Notes: generated from the sequence alone by a model not told the origin. DNA of 64,000 nucleotides from an uncultured Glaciecola sp. (GCF_937770335.1 NZ_CALJHY010000004.1:62001-126000); one strand, 5' to 3'. Positions 35,597 through 45,913 are shown, counted from the stretch's first letter. Numbers and translations: made by a program.

Positions 35597-37948
35597 ATGC
35601 AAGTCTCCTCAGAGGGATTTATTCTTACAACACGCCACATAGAACGCCGCGGTAAGACCTATATTGAATGTTGGTTTGTGACTGAAAATGGGGTCCTAAA
35701 GGCACTCTCAAATACGCAACAAGGGCTGTTTTTTATTCACCAACATGATCAAGCTGAAGCTACCCTGCTTTTGCGTGAAAGTGGAATTGAGCATAGCTAT
35801 AATCCCTTATCTTTAAAAACGTTTGAACACCAAGCAGTGGGTGGTTTGTACTTTGATAGAAACAGCTCGCTCTATAAAGCAAAAACATTGCTTAAGCAGC
35901 ATCATATTTGTTGCTTCGAGGATGATATACGTTTAACCGAACGTTACTTGATGGAACGTTTTATTTATGGCAGTGCTACATTTACAGGCAAAAAAGTCAC
36001 TGGCAAACCAGCAGAGTTGACTGACATGCAATGTAAACCCAGTCAATTTGTGCCAACGTTTAGTGTGTTATCAATTGATATCGAATGCAGTGAAAATGGA
36101 GAACTGTTCTCAATTGGCCTAGCCAGCGATACCTATAAGTGTGTATTGATGATTGGCGAGCCACAAGCCGCACATACTTGGATCCATTGGGTAGACAATG
36201 AGAAAATTCTGTTGCAGCAGTTTGTTAAACAAGTAAGCACAATCGATCCCGATATTATTGTTGGTTGGAACGTGGTTAATTTCGATTTTAGATTGCTGAT
36301 TAAACAAGCCGCGCGGCATAAAGTTGAATTGTTGTTGGGCCGCAATAGTCAGCCTATTTTATGGCGAGATGCTAGAAATGAAGTTAATCAGGGCTTTGTA
36401 TCCATGCCCGGTCGAGTGGTTGTGGATGGCATAGATGCTCTTAGAACAGCGACTTATCAGTTTGACAGCTTTAGCTTGGAAAATGTTGCTCAAACCTTGT
36501 TAGGTCAAGGTAAAAAGACGGAAGACGTCGACGACAGACTTGCACAGATAGTACATGACTTTACACATAATAAAGTCAAACTAGCGGAATACAATCTGCA
36601 AGACTGTCAGTTAGTATTAGCTATTTTTGAACACACTAAAGTGCTGGATTTTCTTACTTTACGTAGTCAATTAACCGGCCTTGAGTTAGACAGAATGGGC
36701 GGCTCAGTAGCGGCTTTTATCAATTTATATTTACCCAAACTTCATAGGTCAGGCTATATCGCACCTAATCGGCCAAAGAATGTTGGATTAGCCAGTCCTG
36801 GGGGTTATGTGATGAGTTCTAAACCTGGCTTATATCAGCATGTATTGGTACTGGATTTTAAGAGCCTTTACCCGTCGATTATGCGCACTTTTAAAATCGA
36901 CCCACTTGGGTTAGTGGAAGGATTAAAAGCTCCAGATGAAGCGATTGAGGGTTATCGGGGTGCTAAATTCAGTCGTGATAAACACTTCTTACCCGAGATT
37001 ATTACCTCGCTCTGGCAGCAGCGCGATGCGGCTAAAAAAAACCAAGATGCAGCTCGTAGTCAGGCCATAAAAATTTTAATGAATTCGTTTTATGGTGTAT
37101 TGGGTTCGGGTGGTTGCCCTTTCTACGACACTCGTTTAGCGAGTTCAATCACTCTGCGTGGGCATGACATCATGCAAACTACAGCGAAGTGGATTGAACA
37201 AGCCGGTTATCAAGTGATTTATGGCGACACAGACTCGACCTTTGTTTGGTTAGAAGGGCAATACAGTAATCAACAAGCGAACCAGATTGGCCAGTCATTA
37301 GCGTTAGCTATAAATCAAAAATGGCAAGATAACATCAAGCTTGAACACCAATTACCCTGTGAGCTAGAGATTGAGTTTGAAACCCATTTTAGCCAGTTTT
37401 TAATGCCTACTATTAGGGGGTCAGAACTAGGCAGCAAAAAACGTTATGCAGGATTAAAGACGACAAACGAAGGTGACGAGCTAATATTTAAAGGTTTGGA
37501 GACGGTTCGCTCAGATTGGACACAACTAGCTAAAGGTTTTCAGCTTACGCTATATAAAATGGTATTTGCGAGGCAGAATATTAACGATTATTTGCTGCAG
37601 ATCATCGCGGATACTCGTTCAGGCAAGCTAAACGAACAACTGGTCTATCGCAAACGAATTCGCCGTAGGTTGGATCTTTATGTGAAGAACGTACCGCCCC
37701 ACGTTAAAGCAGCGAGGCTTGCCGATCAACAAAATGAGGCATTAGGTAGAACACTAAAATATCAACACAAAGGCTGGATATCTTATGTGATCACTGTAAG
37801 TGGCCCACAACCAATAGAATACCTAAGCAGCAAAATAGATTATGACCATTACGTCGATAAACAAATCAAACCTATAGCCGAAGGAATCTTACCCTTTATA
37901 GGTTTATCCTTCGAGGACATGACCAGCCAACAAATGGGGTTGTTTTAG
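35597..37948 (+). CDS. polB: DNA polymerase II
   Basis: 783 residues, the same length as the E. coli enzyme. The 3'-5' exonuclease site appears as SIDIECS (near residue 160) and GWNVVNFD. The polymerase has DFKSLYPSI (near 420), KILMNSFYGVLG and YGDTDST (near 541-547) with the two catalytic Asp. Family B polymerases of this type restart stalled forks and copy past some damage in the cytosol. In E. coli the gene is LexA-regulated; no good LexA site is visible here. An inverted repeat at 38080-38102 may terminate it. Confidence 0.97.
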   Translation: MQVSSEGFILTTRHIERRGKTYIECWFVTENGVLKALSNTQQGLFFIHQHDQAEATLLLRESGIEHSYNPLSLKTFEHQAVGGLYFDRNSSLYKAKTLLKQHHICCFEDDIRLTERYLMERFIYGSATFTGKKVTGKPAELTDMQCKPSQFVPTFSVLSIDIECSENGELFSIGLASDTYKCVLMIGEPQAAHTWIHWVDNEKILLQQFVKQVSTIDPDIIVGWNVVNFDFRLLIKQAARHKVELLLGRNSQPILWRDARNEVNQGFVSMPGRVVVDGIDALRTATYQFDSFSLENVAQTLLGQGKKTEDVDDRLAQIVHDFTHNKVKLAEYNLQDCQLVLAIFEHTKVLDFLTLRSQLTGLELDRMGGSVAAFINLYLPKLHRSGYIAPNRPKNVGLASPGGYVMSSKPGLYQHVLVLDFKSLYPSIMRTFKIDPLGLVEGLKAPDEAIEGYRGAKFSRDKHFLPEIITSLWQQRDAAKKNQDAARSQAIKILMNSFYGVLGSGGCPFYDTRLASSITLRGHDIMQTTAKWIEQAGYQVIYGDTDSTFVWLEGQYSNQQANQIGQSLALAINQKWQDNIKLEHQLPCELEIEFETHFSQFLMPTIRGSELGSKKRYAGLKTTNEGDELIFKGLETVRSDWTQLAKGFQLTLYKMVFARQNINDYLLQIIADTRSGKLNEQLVYRKRIRRRLDLYVKNVPPHVKAARLADQQNEALGRTLKYQHKGWISYVITVSGPQPIEYLSSKIDYDHYVDKQIKPIAEGILPFIGLSFEDMTSQQMGLF

Positions 37949-38079
37949 AGATTTCGGCGGGTAAAATTTTGCTTTTTCAGTCTCTCTTGCTATAAATATT
38001 GGCTAATGCTCCTCGACTAATTATTATGCAACGTTTTTCTGATCGACGTTGGGGTTAGCCTATTATTTTCTCCAAATTA

Positions 38080-38102
38080 AAAACCGATTGCCTGTCGGTT
38101 TT
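38080..38102 (+). terminator. AAAACCGA hairpin between polB and the BlaI-type gene
   Basis: AAAACCGA, a seven-base loop and TCGGTTTT. It can act in either direction but its short T-tract makes it a modest terminator. An almost identical hairpin sits inside the czcC-like gene at 39552. Confidence 0.5.
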
Positions 38103-38149
38103 CAGTGTGACAATATACTCGCAGTTTAAATTTAAGAAAAAGTGTTTCC

Positions 38150-38545
38150 ATGTTTCTTGGTGAACTTGAAAAACAAGTGATGCAACATTTATGGTCTTCG
38201 CCAAATGTGGATGCGAAACAAGTGCACGCAGTGCTAGCAAGACAGCGTGATAGCTCGCTTAATACTGTTCAAAGCGCATTGGAGCGCCTTTTCAAAAAAG
38301 GACTCCTGAGCCGTGAAAAACACGGTCACGCCTACTTGTATAGCGCGAAAATAAAAAGAGAACACTTAATTGCGAAGTTGATAGATAGCGTAGCCAGTGA
38401 TTTTATCAGCCAAGGTGAAAGCAGTCTTGTCGCTGCATTTTCTTCAGTGTCCAGGGAAATGGATGAAGCACAACTTGACCAGCTTGAACAGTTGATTGAG
38501 ATTCAGCGCAATCAACTCAAAAAAGGGAACCGCAATGCTGATTAG
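38150..38545 (+). CDS. BlaI/MecI/CopY-type winged-helix repressor
   Basis: 131 residues. The N-terminal winged helix (about 1-80) begins GELEKQVMQHLWSS and contains SLNTVQSALERLFKKGLL, the recognition helix of the BlaI/MecI family. The C-terminal helices would dimerise. It has no cysteine, so it lacks the CxCxxxxCxC copper site of CopY and is more BlaI-like. Its stop overlaps the start of the M56 peptidase gene by 11 nt, the classic repressor/antirepressor pairing. It probably represses the downstream metal efflux operon. Confidence 0.9.
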   Translation: MFLGELEKQVMQHLWSSPNVDAKQVHAVLARQRDSSLNTVQSALERLFKKGLLSREKHGHAYLYSAKIKREHLIAKLIDSVASDFISQGESSLVAAFSSVSREMDEAQLDQLEQLIEIQRNQLKKGNRNAD

Positions 38546-39509
38546 TGACTTAGCCGTTGCTATGAATCTTATTGCGATTGCCTTGCTAGGATTTTTCGTT
38601 GGTGCAGTGTTGTTATCTCTCGCATGGTTGTTGTTGGGGAGATATGTCGGCTTATATTCAATTCAGTCACAAAAAACATTGATTTGGACATGGGTGCTAG
38701 GCCCTTGGGTTTTAGGTTTAGCCACTATGCTTATCTTAAGCCCCATGTTTGAACAAACTTCGCTGTTCGGATGGATTGAAAACCTTGCACATTGGCATCA
38801 CCTTTACGTATTCCAGTTGGCCAGTTGGCATGGCATAACCGTGTTGTTGTTTGTTCTGTTTAGTTTTGGCTTACTAGTCATTAAAGGATCGCAACTTTAT
38901 CGACAAGGTAATGCGATTCATACTTTGAAACAGTTCTCAACGTCAGAGCAACAAACACAGGGTAAACAAAAGGTACTGATCATAGACAGTGACGTTCCGA
39001 CCGCATTTACAACAGGTCTTTTTCGGCCCGCTTGTTACGTTTCAAAAGGGCTGGCGGATAAGCTTAGTTCAAAAGAATTAGATATCGTAATTGAACACGA
39101 ATTTGCGCACGCTCGCAATAGAGACCCATTGTCGAAGTTGTTTATTGCCTTTTTGTCAGCTTATTACCCAAAGAAACTAGCGCTAATTTTAAATGCAAAG
39201 TACGCGTTAATAACCGAACAGATAGCAGACCAGTCTACAATGTTAAAGCATTCAGCTGAAGATGTTGCGGGCACCCTTGTAAAAGTAGTTAGGTTGCAAA
39301 AGTCTTCAGCGATAAATGAGTCAAGTTTATCGCTTAGCTTTTTTGGTGCCAATGATATCGCTCAACGAGTACATCATTTGCTAAACCCTACAGATAAAAC
39401 CATACCAATGATTATCCCCATTTTTTCTATGCTGGTAATGCTGTGCTTTACCATTGTGGCAGTTGATGCCACTCATCATCTAATTGAATCAGTTTTCACT
39501 CACTCTTAA
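38535..39509 (+). CDS. M56-family (BlaR1/MecR1-like) membrane metalloprotease without sensor domain
   Basis: 324 residues from the ATG at 38535, which has GGGAA upstream; the frame is open further 5' but inside the repressor gene. There are three to four membrane segments before a cytosolic zinc-protease domain with HEFAH (about 188-192) followed by ARNRDP, and a last membrane helix near the C-terminus. BlaR1 and MecR1 carry a further penicillin-binding sensor of about 250 residues, which is absent here. It likely cleaves the BlaI-type repressor upon a signal sensed by the membrane part or a partner. It is immediately upstream of the efflux genes. Confidence 0.9.
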   Translation: MLISDLAVAMNLIAIALLGFFVGAVLLSLAWLLLGRYVGLYSIQSQKTLIWTWVLGPWVLGLATMLILSPMFEQTSLFGWIENLAHWHHLYVFQLASWHGITVLLFVLFSFGLLVIKGSQLYRQGNAIHTLKQFSTSEQQTQGKQKVLIIDSDVPTAFTTGLFRPACYVSKGLADKLSSKELDIVIEHEFAHARNRDPLSKLFIAFLSAYYPKKLALILNAKYALITEQIADQSTMLKHSAEDVAGTLVKVVRLQKSSAINESSLSLSFFGANDIAQRVHHLLNPTDKTIPMIIPIFSMLVMLCFTIVAVDATHHLIESVFTHS

Positions 39510-39519
39510 GGACTAATAC

Positions 39520-40833
39520 ATGCAAAAGGTGTCTCATTTCTGCTCAATCATAAAACCGATTGCAGCTCGGTTTTTACCTATAAAAGCGCATTTGTTTTGT
39601 CTACAACTTGCCGCTGGATTGCTGGTATTCCCGCAATTGGGTTACTCTCAAGATGCACAAACACCAAAGATATTAGCACTGCGCGAGGCCATTAGCTTAG
39701 CGCTTTCAAAACACCCTGAAATGGCAGTATTTACACATCAGCGCAATGCGCTAAACGCCAAAGTACAACAAGCGAATATTTTGCCCAGACCAACCATTGG
39801 ATTTACCCTTGAAGATGCTTTGGGATCAGGTACACACAGCAATTTTGGTGCGGCCCAAAGTACCCTAAGCATTGCTTGGGTGCTTGAGCAGCGATCAATA
39901 GACAGTCGCGTTAATGCAGCAAAAAGTGCGGTTACTCAAGTAGATTTTGATACCGAAATAAAAGCACTCGATATTTCAGCACAAACTGCCAAATTGTTTA
40001 TTAAAGCGCTGATATTGGAGCAAAGGCTGCAACTGTCGAAACTTGCCGAACAACAAGCAGATAGTGCCTTAACCGCTATTAGACGCAGAGTAGAGGCAGG
40101 AAAAAGCTTATCCATTGAACAATTTCAATCAGAAGTAGAGTTAGTTCGAAGGGGCCTTGAAGTGGAAGACCTTGAGCATGAACTAGAGGCCAGCCGTTAT
40201 CAATTAGTCGCGCAATGGGGAGGCGACGCCAAACAATATATGCTCAGTGGCGATTTGCTCAACGTACCTGTAATAGAAAACTTACAAACTCAGTTGGCAA
40301 AACTTAAGGATCATCCGGCGTTGCTCGTATTTGCTAACCAACACCGCATTGCGCAATCAGAAATAGAGCTAGCGCGCATAGAGGCTCGACCGAAATGGCA
40401 GGTGACGGCGGGAATAAAGCGCTATGAAACCACTGATGATTTTGGCTTAGTTGCGAGCATTTCTATTCCATTTGGAAATGATCAGCGCAGTCTTGGTGAG
40501 GTTCAAGTGATACAGGCTAAACAAGCCGAGTATCAAAGCCAGGCCGACGTGCTAGCGCGCACACTGAATACTCAGTTGTTTGTATTACTACAAAACATGA
40601 AACACAGTAAACACGTTATCGATACCCTAACTGACCGTGTGGTCCCTCTTCTGGATAAAGCCTCAGCAGAAGCCAGTAAGGCATATGACATTGGTCGAAT
40701 TGGGTATTTAGAATGGACATCGATTAGACAAGAGTTACTTAGTACGCAAGCTCAGTTGGTTGATGCTTATCAAGCCATCCACCTTCAACATATTGAAATT
40801 CAGCGCCTGACCGGTGTGTCCCTTTCCAATTAA
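39520..40833 (+). CDS. czcC: outer-membrane efflux protein (CzcC/CusC, TolC family)
   Basis: 437 residues with a long N-region, a hydrophobic core (HLFCLQLAAGLLVFPQLG) and a likely signal cleavage after GYSQDA. The body shows the two repeated helical-barrel halves of OEP proteins (LREAISLALSKHPE; later EVQVIQAKQAEYQSQAD). It forms the outer-membrane channel of the tripartite pump with the next two products. AAGGA precedes the ATG, supporting this start even though the leader is long. A terminator-like hairpin lies within codons 11-19. The genes either side are 10-12 nt away, so one operon. Confidence 0.88.
   Translation: MQKVSHFCSIIKPIAARFLPIKAHLFCLQLAAGLLVFPQLGYSQDAQTPKILALREAISLALSKHPEMAVFTHQRNALNAKVQQANILPRPTIGFTLEDALGSGTHSNFGAAQSTLSIAWVLEQRSIDSRVNAAKSAVTQVDFDTEIKALDISAQTAKLFIKALILEQRLQLSKLAEQQADSALTAIRRRVEAGKSLSIEQFQSEVELVRRGLEVEDLEHELEASRYQLVAQWGGDAKQYMLSGDLLNVPVIENLQTQLAKLKDHPALLVFANQHRIAQSEIELARIEARPKWQVTAGIKRYETTDDFGLVASISIPFGNDQRSLGEVQVIQAKQAEYQSQADVLARTLNTQLFVLLQNMKHSKHVIDTLTDRVVPLLDKASAEASKAYDIGRIGYLEWTSIRQELLSTQAQLVDAYQAIHLQHIEIQRLTGVSLSN
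39552..39574 (+). other. second AAAACCGA hairpin, inside the czcC-like reading frame
   Basis: AAAACCGA-TTGCAGC-TCGGTTTT followed by one more T. It differs from the hairpin at 38080 only in three loop bases and lies 32 nt after the ATG. It could attenuate transcription between the regulator pair and the pump genes or be a small dispersed element. Confidence 0.55.
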
Positions 40834-40844
40834 GTGAGAAAAGA

Positions 40845-42080
40845 ATGAACAAACGACTCGTTATTTTTGTATTTTTGTGTCAGCTGGGAATGTTGTGCGC
40901 TTTATCCCCTAAGGCGGTATTCGCTGAATCGACACCGGCAGCAGAAGCAGCCGAGCCAGAAAAAGGGCCACATAGCGGTAGACTGTTACGAGAAGACGAA
41001 TTTGCCGTCGAACTCGCAATATTCGAAAGCGGCGTGCCCCCCGAATTTAGAGTGTGGGTAACACTAGCGGGAGAACCAATCTCACCTGAAAAAGTCGATT
41101 TAAACATCAAGTTAACGCGTTTAGGTGACGTTGTAGACGATATTAATTTTAGAGCTGAGGGCGACTATCTGCGTGGGGATACTATTATCTATGAGCCTCA
41201 TTCTTTTATAGTTTCCGTTAGCGCACGCCATCAGGGTAAAACCTATACTTGGCAATACGATAATTTTGAAGGCCGCACGCTGATTAAAGCGACAGTGGCT
41301 AACGCCATGGAGATTGATACAGAAATAGTTGGTGAAGCCACCTTGCATAAAACGATAAAAGTCTATGGCAAGCTTGTCTTACCCGCGAATGCTAAACGCC
41401 AGATAACAGCCCGCTTTGAAGGTGAAATCAAGCAAGTTCATGTTGGCTTGGGTGATGTGGTTAAACAAGGGCAATTGTTACTCACAATCGAAAGTAATGA
41501 AAGCTTACAGTCCTACCAAATTAAAGCACCTATTGCAGGAGTTATCAGTCAACAACTGGCAAATACGGGCGAGCAAACGGGGGCGCGAAATCTCCTTGAA
41601 ATCACTCAATCTAATAAACTACTCGCAGAGCTGGCTATTTTTCCAATGGATATCGCTTCTGTGAATCAATCGGCCCTCGTTACATTGATGGTGAATGGTC
41701 AAGGTGCTGTGCTTACCTCAACCATTAGTGGAAAACGCCTGCCCGCTCGAGATGACCAAGCTCGCTTATTTTTAGCTGACGTCGACAATGCAAATGGTCA
41801 ATTGAGTGAAGGCACATTTGTATCCGCGTTAATAGAAGTCGACACCTTTGACGTGCCTTTGGCAGTCAAGCGTGTCGGCTTGCAAAAGTTTAGAGACTTC
41901 ACAGTGGTTTATGCAAAGGTGGGGGATCAATACGAAGTCAGAATGTTGGAATTAGGCCGAGAAGCGGGTGAATGGGTGGAGGTGCTTGGCGGCATTGATT
42001 TAGGCACGCAGTATGTCACCAACAACAGTTACATCATCAAAGCCGATATTGAAAAGTCCGGCGCGTCACATGACCACTAG
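40845..42080 (+). CDS. czcB: RND efflux periplasmic adaptor (CzcB/CusB family)
   Basis: 411 residues with a signal peptide (about 1-27). An N-terminal extension of about 130 residues, rich in acid, precedes the adaptor core: ARFEGEIKQVHVGLGDVVKQGQ for the lipoyl/hairpin region, APIAGVISQQLANTGE, then beta-barrel segments. The last residues are GASHDH, a possible metal site. It links the RND pump to the outer-membrane channel. It follows czcC by 11 nt and precedes the pump by 9 nt. Confidence 0.9.
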   Translation: MNKRLVIFVFLCQLGMLCALSPKAVFAESTPAAEAAEPEKGPHSGRLLREDEFAVELAIFESGVPPEFRVWVTLAGEPISPEKVDLNIKLTRLGDVVDDINFRAEGDYLRGDTIIYEPHSFIVSVSARHQGKTYTWQYDNFEGRTLIKATVANAMEIDTEIVGEATLHKTIKVYGKLVLPANAKRQITARFEGEIKQVHVGLGDVVKQGQLLLTIESNESLQSYQIKAPIAGVISQQLANTGEQTGARNLLEITQSNKLLAELAIFPMDIASVNQSALVTLMVNGQGAVLTSTISGKRLPARDDQARLFLADVDNANGQLSEGTFVSALIEVDTFDVPLAVKRVGLQKFRDFTVVYAKVGDQYEVRMLELGREAGEWVEVLGGIDLGTQYVTNNSYIIKADIEKSGASHDH

Positions 42081-42089
42081 GAGCGCCGC

Positions 42090-45000
42090 ATGTTAGATTT
42101 TATTTTACGTTTTGCGATAAAACGCAATATTCTTATCATGGTATTGGTGCTGGGTGTCTCAGCACTGGGGCTGTGGAATTTTACTAAATTGCCCATTGAC
42201 GCGGTGCCTGATATTACCAATGTTCAGGTCATGATCAATACTGACGCACCAGGTTATACACCGCTGGAAGTGGAACAACGTATTTCATATCCACTGGAAA
42301 CGGCTTTAGCGGGTCTGCCCAATCTGGAAGGAACGCGCTCCGTTTCTCGGTATGGACTATCACAAGTGGTCGCCGTATTTAACGACAATACCGATGTGTA
42401 TTTTGCACGCCAATTAGTGAATGAAAGACTTTCAGCGGCTAAGTCAGAACTACCACTTGGACTCGAACCTCAGTTAGGCCCGATTGCAACCGGACTTGGC
42501 GAGATATTTATGTTTACTGTCGACGCCGAGCCTGGTGCAACCGATAAAGACGGTATCCTGATTACTCCCATGAAGTTACGCTCGGTGCACGATTGGGTTA
42601 TCCGTCCGCAACTAATGCGCGTGCCTGGGGTGGTGGAAGTCAATCCTATTGGTGGCTTTGAGCGAGAATTAGTGGTCGGGTTCGATCCTGAAAAGCTGCT
42701 CACTTTTGGTGTCACCCAAGCTGACGTAGTCAACGCTATCGAAAATAATAATACTAATCAAGGTGCCGGCTTTATTGAAAGAAATGGCGCGCAATGGTTG
42801 ATCCGCATACCAGGTCAAATTGAAAATATTACCGCGCTGGCAAGTATCGCGATAAAAACGACTGACGGCGCCAGTGTCCGTATCAGTGACGTGGCAACCG
42901 TTATTGAAGGCCATGGGCTGCGCACCGGCGCGGCAACGCAAGATGGCCGCGAGGTTGTGATGAGTACCGTGTTTATGTTGATTGGCGAAAACAGTCGAAC
43001 GGTAGCCTATGCTGTAGGAGAAAAGCTAAAGGAGATTAACAAAACACTCCCTGAAGGAATTGTTGCCACCGCAGTGTACGATCGCACAAAACTTGTTGAC
43101 CAGACGCTCAATACCGTCAAGAAAAACCTTATAGAAGGCGCATTGCTCGTTATTGTTATTCTGTTTCTATTATTGGGTAACTTTAGAGCGGCGTTATTAA
43201 CCGCATTAGTTATCCCCTTTGCCATGTTGATGACCATCACCGGCATGGTGCAAACTAAGGTTAGTGCGAATTTAATGAGCCTAGGCGCATTGGATTTTGG
43301 TTTGCTCGTTGACGGTGCCATTATTATTGTAGAAAACTGTTTACGTCGCCTCAGTCACGCTAGTCCAGATGGTCAACAATTAGCACTAAAGCATCGACTG
43401 GAAATCGTATTCACGGCAACGAAAGAGGTGATACGCCCAGCTTTATTTGGCGTGTTTATCATTACTGCTGTGTATCTGCCTATATTTGCTCTAGAAGGCG
43501 TGGAAGGTAAAATGTTTCACCCGATGGCGCTAACTGTTGTAATTGCGCTACTTTGCGCCATGGTGTTATCCATCACGTTCGTGCCGGCCGCAACTGCCTT
43601 GTTATTTAACAAGCCCGTCAAAGAAAGACGTAACTACATCATGAGTGGAGCCACCTTTCTTTATCAGCCTTCACTCAAATGGGTGATGAAAGCGCGATGG
43701 TTTGTTGTGGTATTTGCAGTAGCGCTAGTCGGTATCATGGGTTATCAGGCGACTAGGCTTGGCAGCGAATTTGTACCTAACCTAGACGAAGGTGATATAG
43801 CCATGCATGCACTGCGTATACCAGGCACTTCATTGAGCCAAGCTGTTGCGCTGCAAGAAAGCTTAGAAGCACGCATTATGGAAATGCCTGAAGTGGAGCG
43901 CGTGTTTGCGAAAATTGGTACAGCCGATGTCGCCACTGATGCTGTTCCACCTAGTGTCGCGGATAATTTCATTATTATGAAACCTCGTGAGCAATGGCCC
44001 AATCCTAAAAAAACTAAAGATCAAATTGTTGAAGATTTAGCGGCCTTAGTTGAAACGATACCAGGCAATCGATACGAATTTTTACAGCCTATACAAATGC
44101 GTTTTAATGAACTTTTATCTGGCGTAAGAGCAGAGTTGGCAATAAAACTATTCGGTGACAATTTTGATGTATTGAATACCGTGGGCAGTGATATTGAAAG
44201 TACTATTGCTAGTGTAGAAGGCATTGCGGATATACAAATGGAGCGAACAACCGGTTTACCCATGCTAACCATTATTCCCAAATTGGAAAAACTGGCGCAG
44301 TACGGGATTTCAAAAGCCCTTATTCAAGAACAGTTAGCCACATCTTTGGGAGGGCGCGTAGCAGGAAAATTCTACCAGGGAGATGCAAGAGCCGATATTG
44401 TTGTGCGTCTGCAAGAGAGTATGCGCAGTGATGTTGATGCCCTTTATCGCCTGCCCATCCATTTACCAGATGGTCATTATGTACCCTTGCAAGAATTGGC
44501 TGATCTTGAAATGTTACTGGGTGTAAATCAAGTGAACAGAGAAAATGGTAAACGCAGAGTTGTGGTAACCGCAAACGTTCGAGGCCGAGATTTAGGCAGT
44601 TTTGTGGCTGATATTCAAACGCAAATAGAATCAAATGTCGACATCCCCGCTGGCTATTGGCTTGAATACGGTGGTACTTACCAAAAACTACAATCAGCCT
44701 CTGAGCGTTTATCAATTGTGGTGCCAGTCACTTTGTTATTGATCCTTGGACTATTGATACTCGCATTAGGCTCCTTTAAAGATGCCATGATCATATTCAC
44801 AGGTGTGCCGCTTGCCTTAACGGGCGGCATAGCAGCGTTGATGCTGCGTGACATTCCTTTTTCAATCTCAGCCGCTGTCGGGTTTATTGCGCTATCAGGT
44901 ATCGCAATATTAAATGGATTAGTCATGGTGTCCTTTATTCGCGACTTGAGAAAACAAAACATCCCGTTAGAGCAAGCCATTTTTGATGGCGCAATTACGC

Positions 45001-45227
45001 GTTTACGTCCAGTCATCACTACCGCCCTGGTTGCTGCCTTAGGCTTTGTGCCTATGGCCTTAAACACGGGTATGGGGTCGGAAGTACAGCGCCCACTGGC
45101 ATCTGTGGTTATCGGCGGAATAATTTCGTCTACGCTACTCACCCTATTCGTGATACCGGCACTTTATCGAATACTGCATAAAGATAAAAAAGAAACCATA
45201 GACATGGAGCCATCAAATGCAAAGTAA
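42090..45227 (+). CDS. czcA: heavy-metal RND efflux pump (CzcA type)
   Basis: 1045 residues with the 12-helix RND layout and two large periplasmic loops. Near residues 400-415 it reads DFGLLVDGAIIIVEN, the DFG-D-E motif in TM4 of Czc-type pumps for Co2+, Zn2+ and Cd2+; Cu/Ag pumps (CusA) have a different motif there. It should export divalent metal from the periplasm or cytosol through the tripartite complex, driven by protons. Its 3' end overlaps the HupE-like gene by 11 nt. Substrate assignment rests on motif recognition, not on experiment. Confidence 0.93.
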   Translation: MLDFILRFAIKRNILIMVLVLGVSALGLWNFTKLPIDAVPDITNVQVMINTDAPGYTPLEVEQRISYPLETALAGLPNLEGTRSVSRYGLSQVVAVFNDNTDVYFARQLVNERLSAAKSELPLGLEPQLGPIATGLGEIFMFTVDAEPGATDKDGILITPMKLRSVHDWVIRPQLMRVPGVVEVNPIGGFERELVVGFDPEKLLTFGVTQADVVNAIENNNTNQGAGFIERNGAQWLIRIPGQIENITALASIAIKTTDGASVRISDVATVIEGHGLRTGAATQDGREVVMSTVFMLIGENSRTVAYAVGEKLKEINKTLPEGIVATAVYDRTKLVDQTLNTVKKNLIEGALLVIVILFLLLGNFRAALLTALVIPFAMLMTITGMVQTKVSANLMSLGALDFGLLVDGAIIIVENCLRRLSHASPDGQQLALKHRLEIVFTATKEVIRPALFGVFIITAVYLPIFALEGVEGKMFHPMALTVVIALLCAMVLSITFVPAATALLFNKPVKERRNYIMSGATFLYQPSLKWVMKARWFVVVFAVALVGIMGYQATRLGSEFVPNLDEGDIAMHALRIPGTSLSQAVALQESLEARIMEMPEVERVFAKIGTADVATDAVPPSVADNFIIMKPREQWPNPKKTKDQIVEDLAALVETIPGNRYEFLQPIQMRFNELLSGVRAELAIKLFGDNFDVLNTVGSDIESTIASVEGIADIQMERTTGLPMLTIIPKLEKLAQYGISKALIQEQLATSLGGRVAGKFYQGDARADIVVRLQESMRSDVDALYRLPIHLPDGHYVPLQELADLEMLLGVNQVNRENGKRRVVVTANVRGRDLGSFVADIQTQIESNVDIPAGYWLEYGGTYQKLQSASERLSIVVPVTLLLILGLLILALGSFKDAMIIFTGVPLALTGGIAALMLRDIPFSISAAVGFIALSGIAILNGLVMVSFIRDLRKQNIPLEQAIFDGAITRLRPVITTALVAALGFVPMALNTGMGSEVQRPLASVVIGGIISSTLLTLFVIPALYRILHKDKKETIDMEPSNAK

Positions 45228-45912
45228 TGGTCCACGACTTGCCATGCTGATCCTTGCGTTGCTATTAATGAGCATGTCAGCAGAGGTATTGGCTCACGGC
45301 GTTGACGACAAAACTCGTATCTTCTTGGAGCAAAATACTGGGATGCAATTCATTCCCTTTATTTACATCGGTGCTAAACATATGTTCACTGGGTATGATC
45401 ATATATTGTTCTTAGTCGGCGTAATATTCTTCCTTTACCGAAGCCGTGATGTATTGCTTTATGTGAGCATGTTTACTGTGGGTCACAGTATTACCTTGCT
45501 ATGGGGTGTGCTGGGAGATATTCAGGTAAATGCTTATCTGATAGATGCGATTATTGGTTTTTCAGTCATTTATAAAGGCTTTGATAATTTAGGTGGGTTT
45601 AAACGGATGTTTGGCAGGCAGCCTAGTACCAAATTGGCTGTGCTTATATTCGGTTTGTTTCATGGCTTTGGCTTGGCAACTAAGCTGCAAGAGTTCGAAT
45701 TACCATCGGATGGCCTGGTTGCTAATATGATTGCGTTTAACATTGGTGTTGAACTAGGTCAATTTATGGCGTTAGCGTTTATCCTAATAGCGATTAATTT
45801 TTGGCGCAAATTACCTTCATTTCAACGTTTTTCTATTGCAACCAACACTATGCTCATGAGCGCAGGGCTAATGCTAATTGGGCTTCAATTAACCGGTTAT
45901 TATTTATATTAA
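45217..45912 (+). CDS. HupE/UreJ-like membrane protein
   Basis: 231 residues: a signal or first helix, then about six hydrophobic segments including GYDHILFLVGVIFFLY and FGLFHGFGLATKL, the His/Asp signature of the HupE/UreJ family. Members move or handle nickel, cobalt or other divalent metals. It overlaps the pump gene, so it belongs to the metal operon, perhaps taking part in metal sensing or import/export balance. Confidence 0.88.
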   Translation: MQSNGPRLAMLILALLLMSMSAEVLAHGVDDKTRIFLEQNTGMQFIPFIYIGAKHMFTGYDHILFLVGVIFFLYRSRDVLLYVSMFTVGHSITLLWGVLGDIQVNAYLIDAIIGFSVIYKGFDNLGGFKRMFGRQPSTKLAVLIFGLFHGFGLATKLQEFELPSDGLVANMIAFNIGVELGQFMALAFILIAINFWRKLPSFQRFSIATNTMLMSAGLMLIGLQLTGYYLY

Positions 45913-45913
45913 A

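Noticed and set aside
42090-45227. CusA copper/silver pump
   Set aside because: The TM4 motif DFG-D-E is that of Czc-type divalent-cation pumps.
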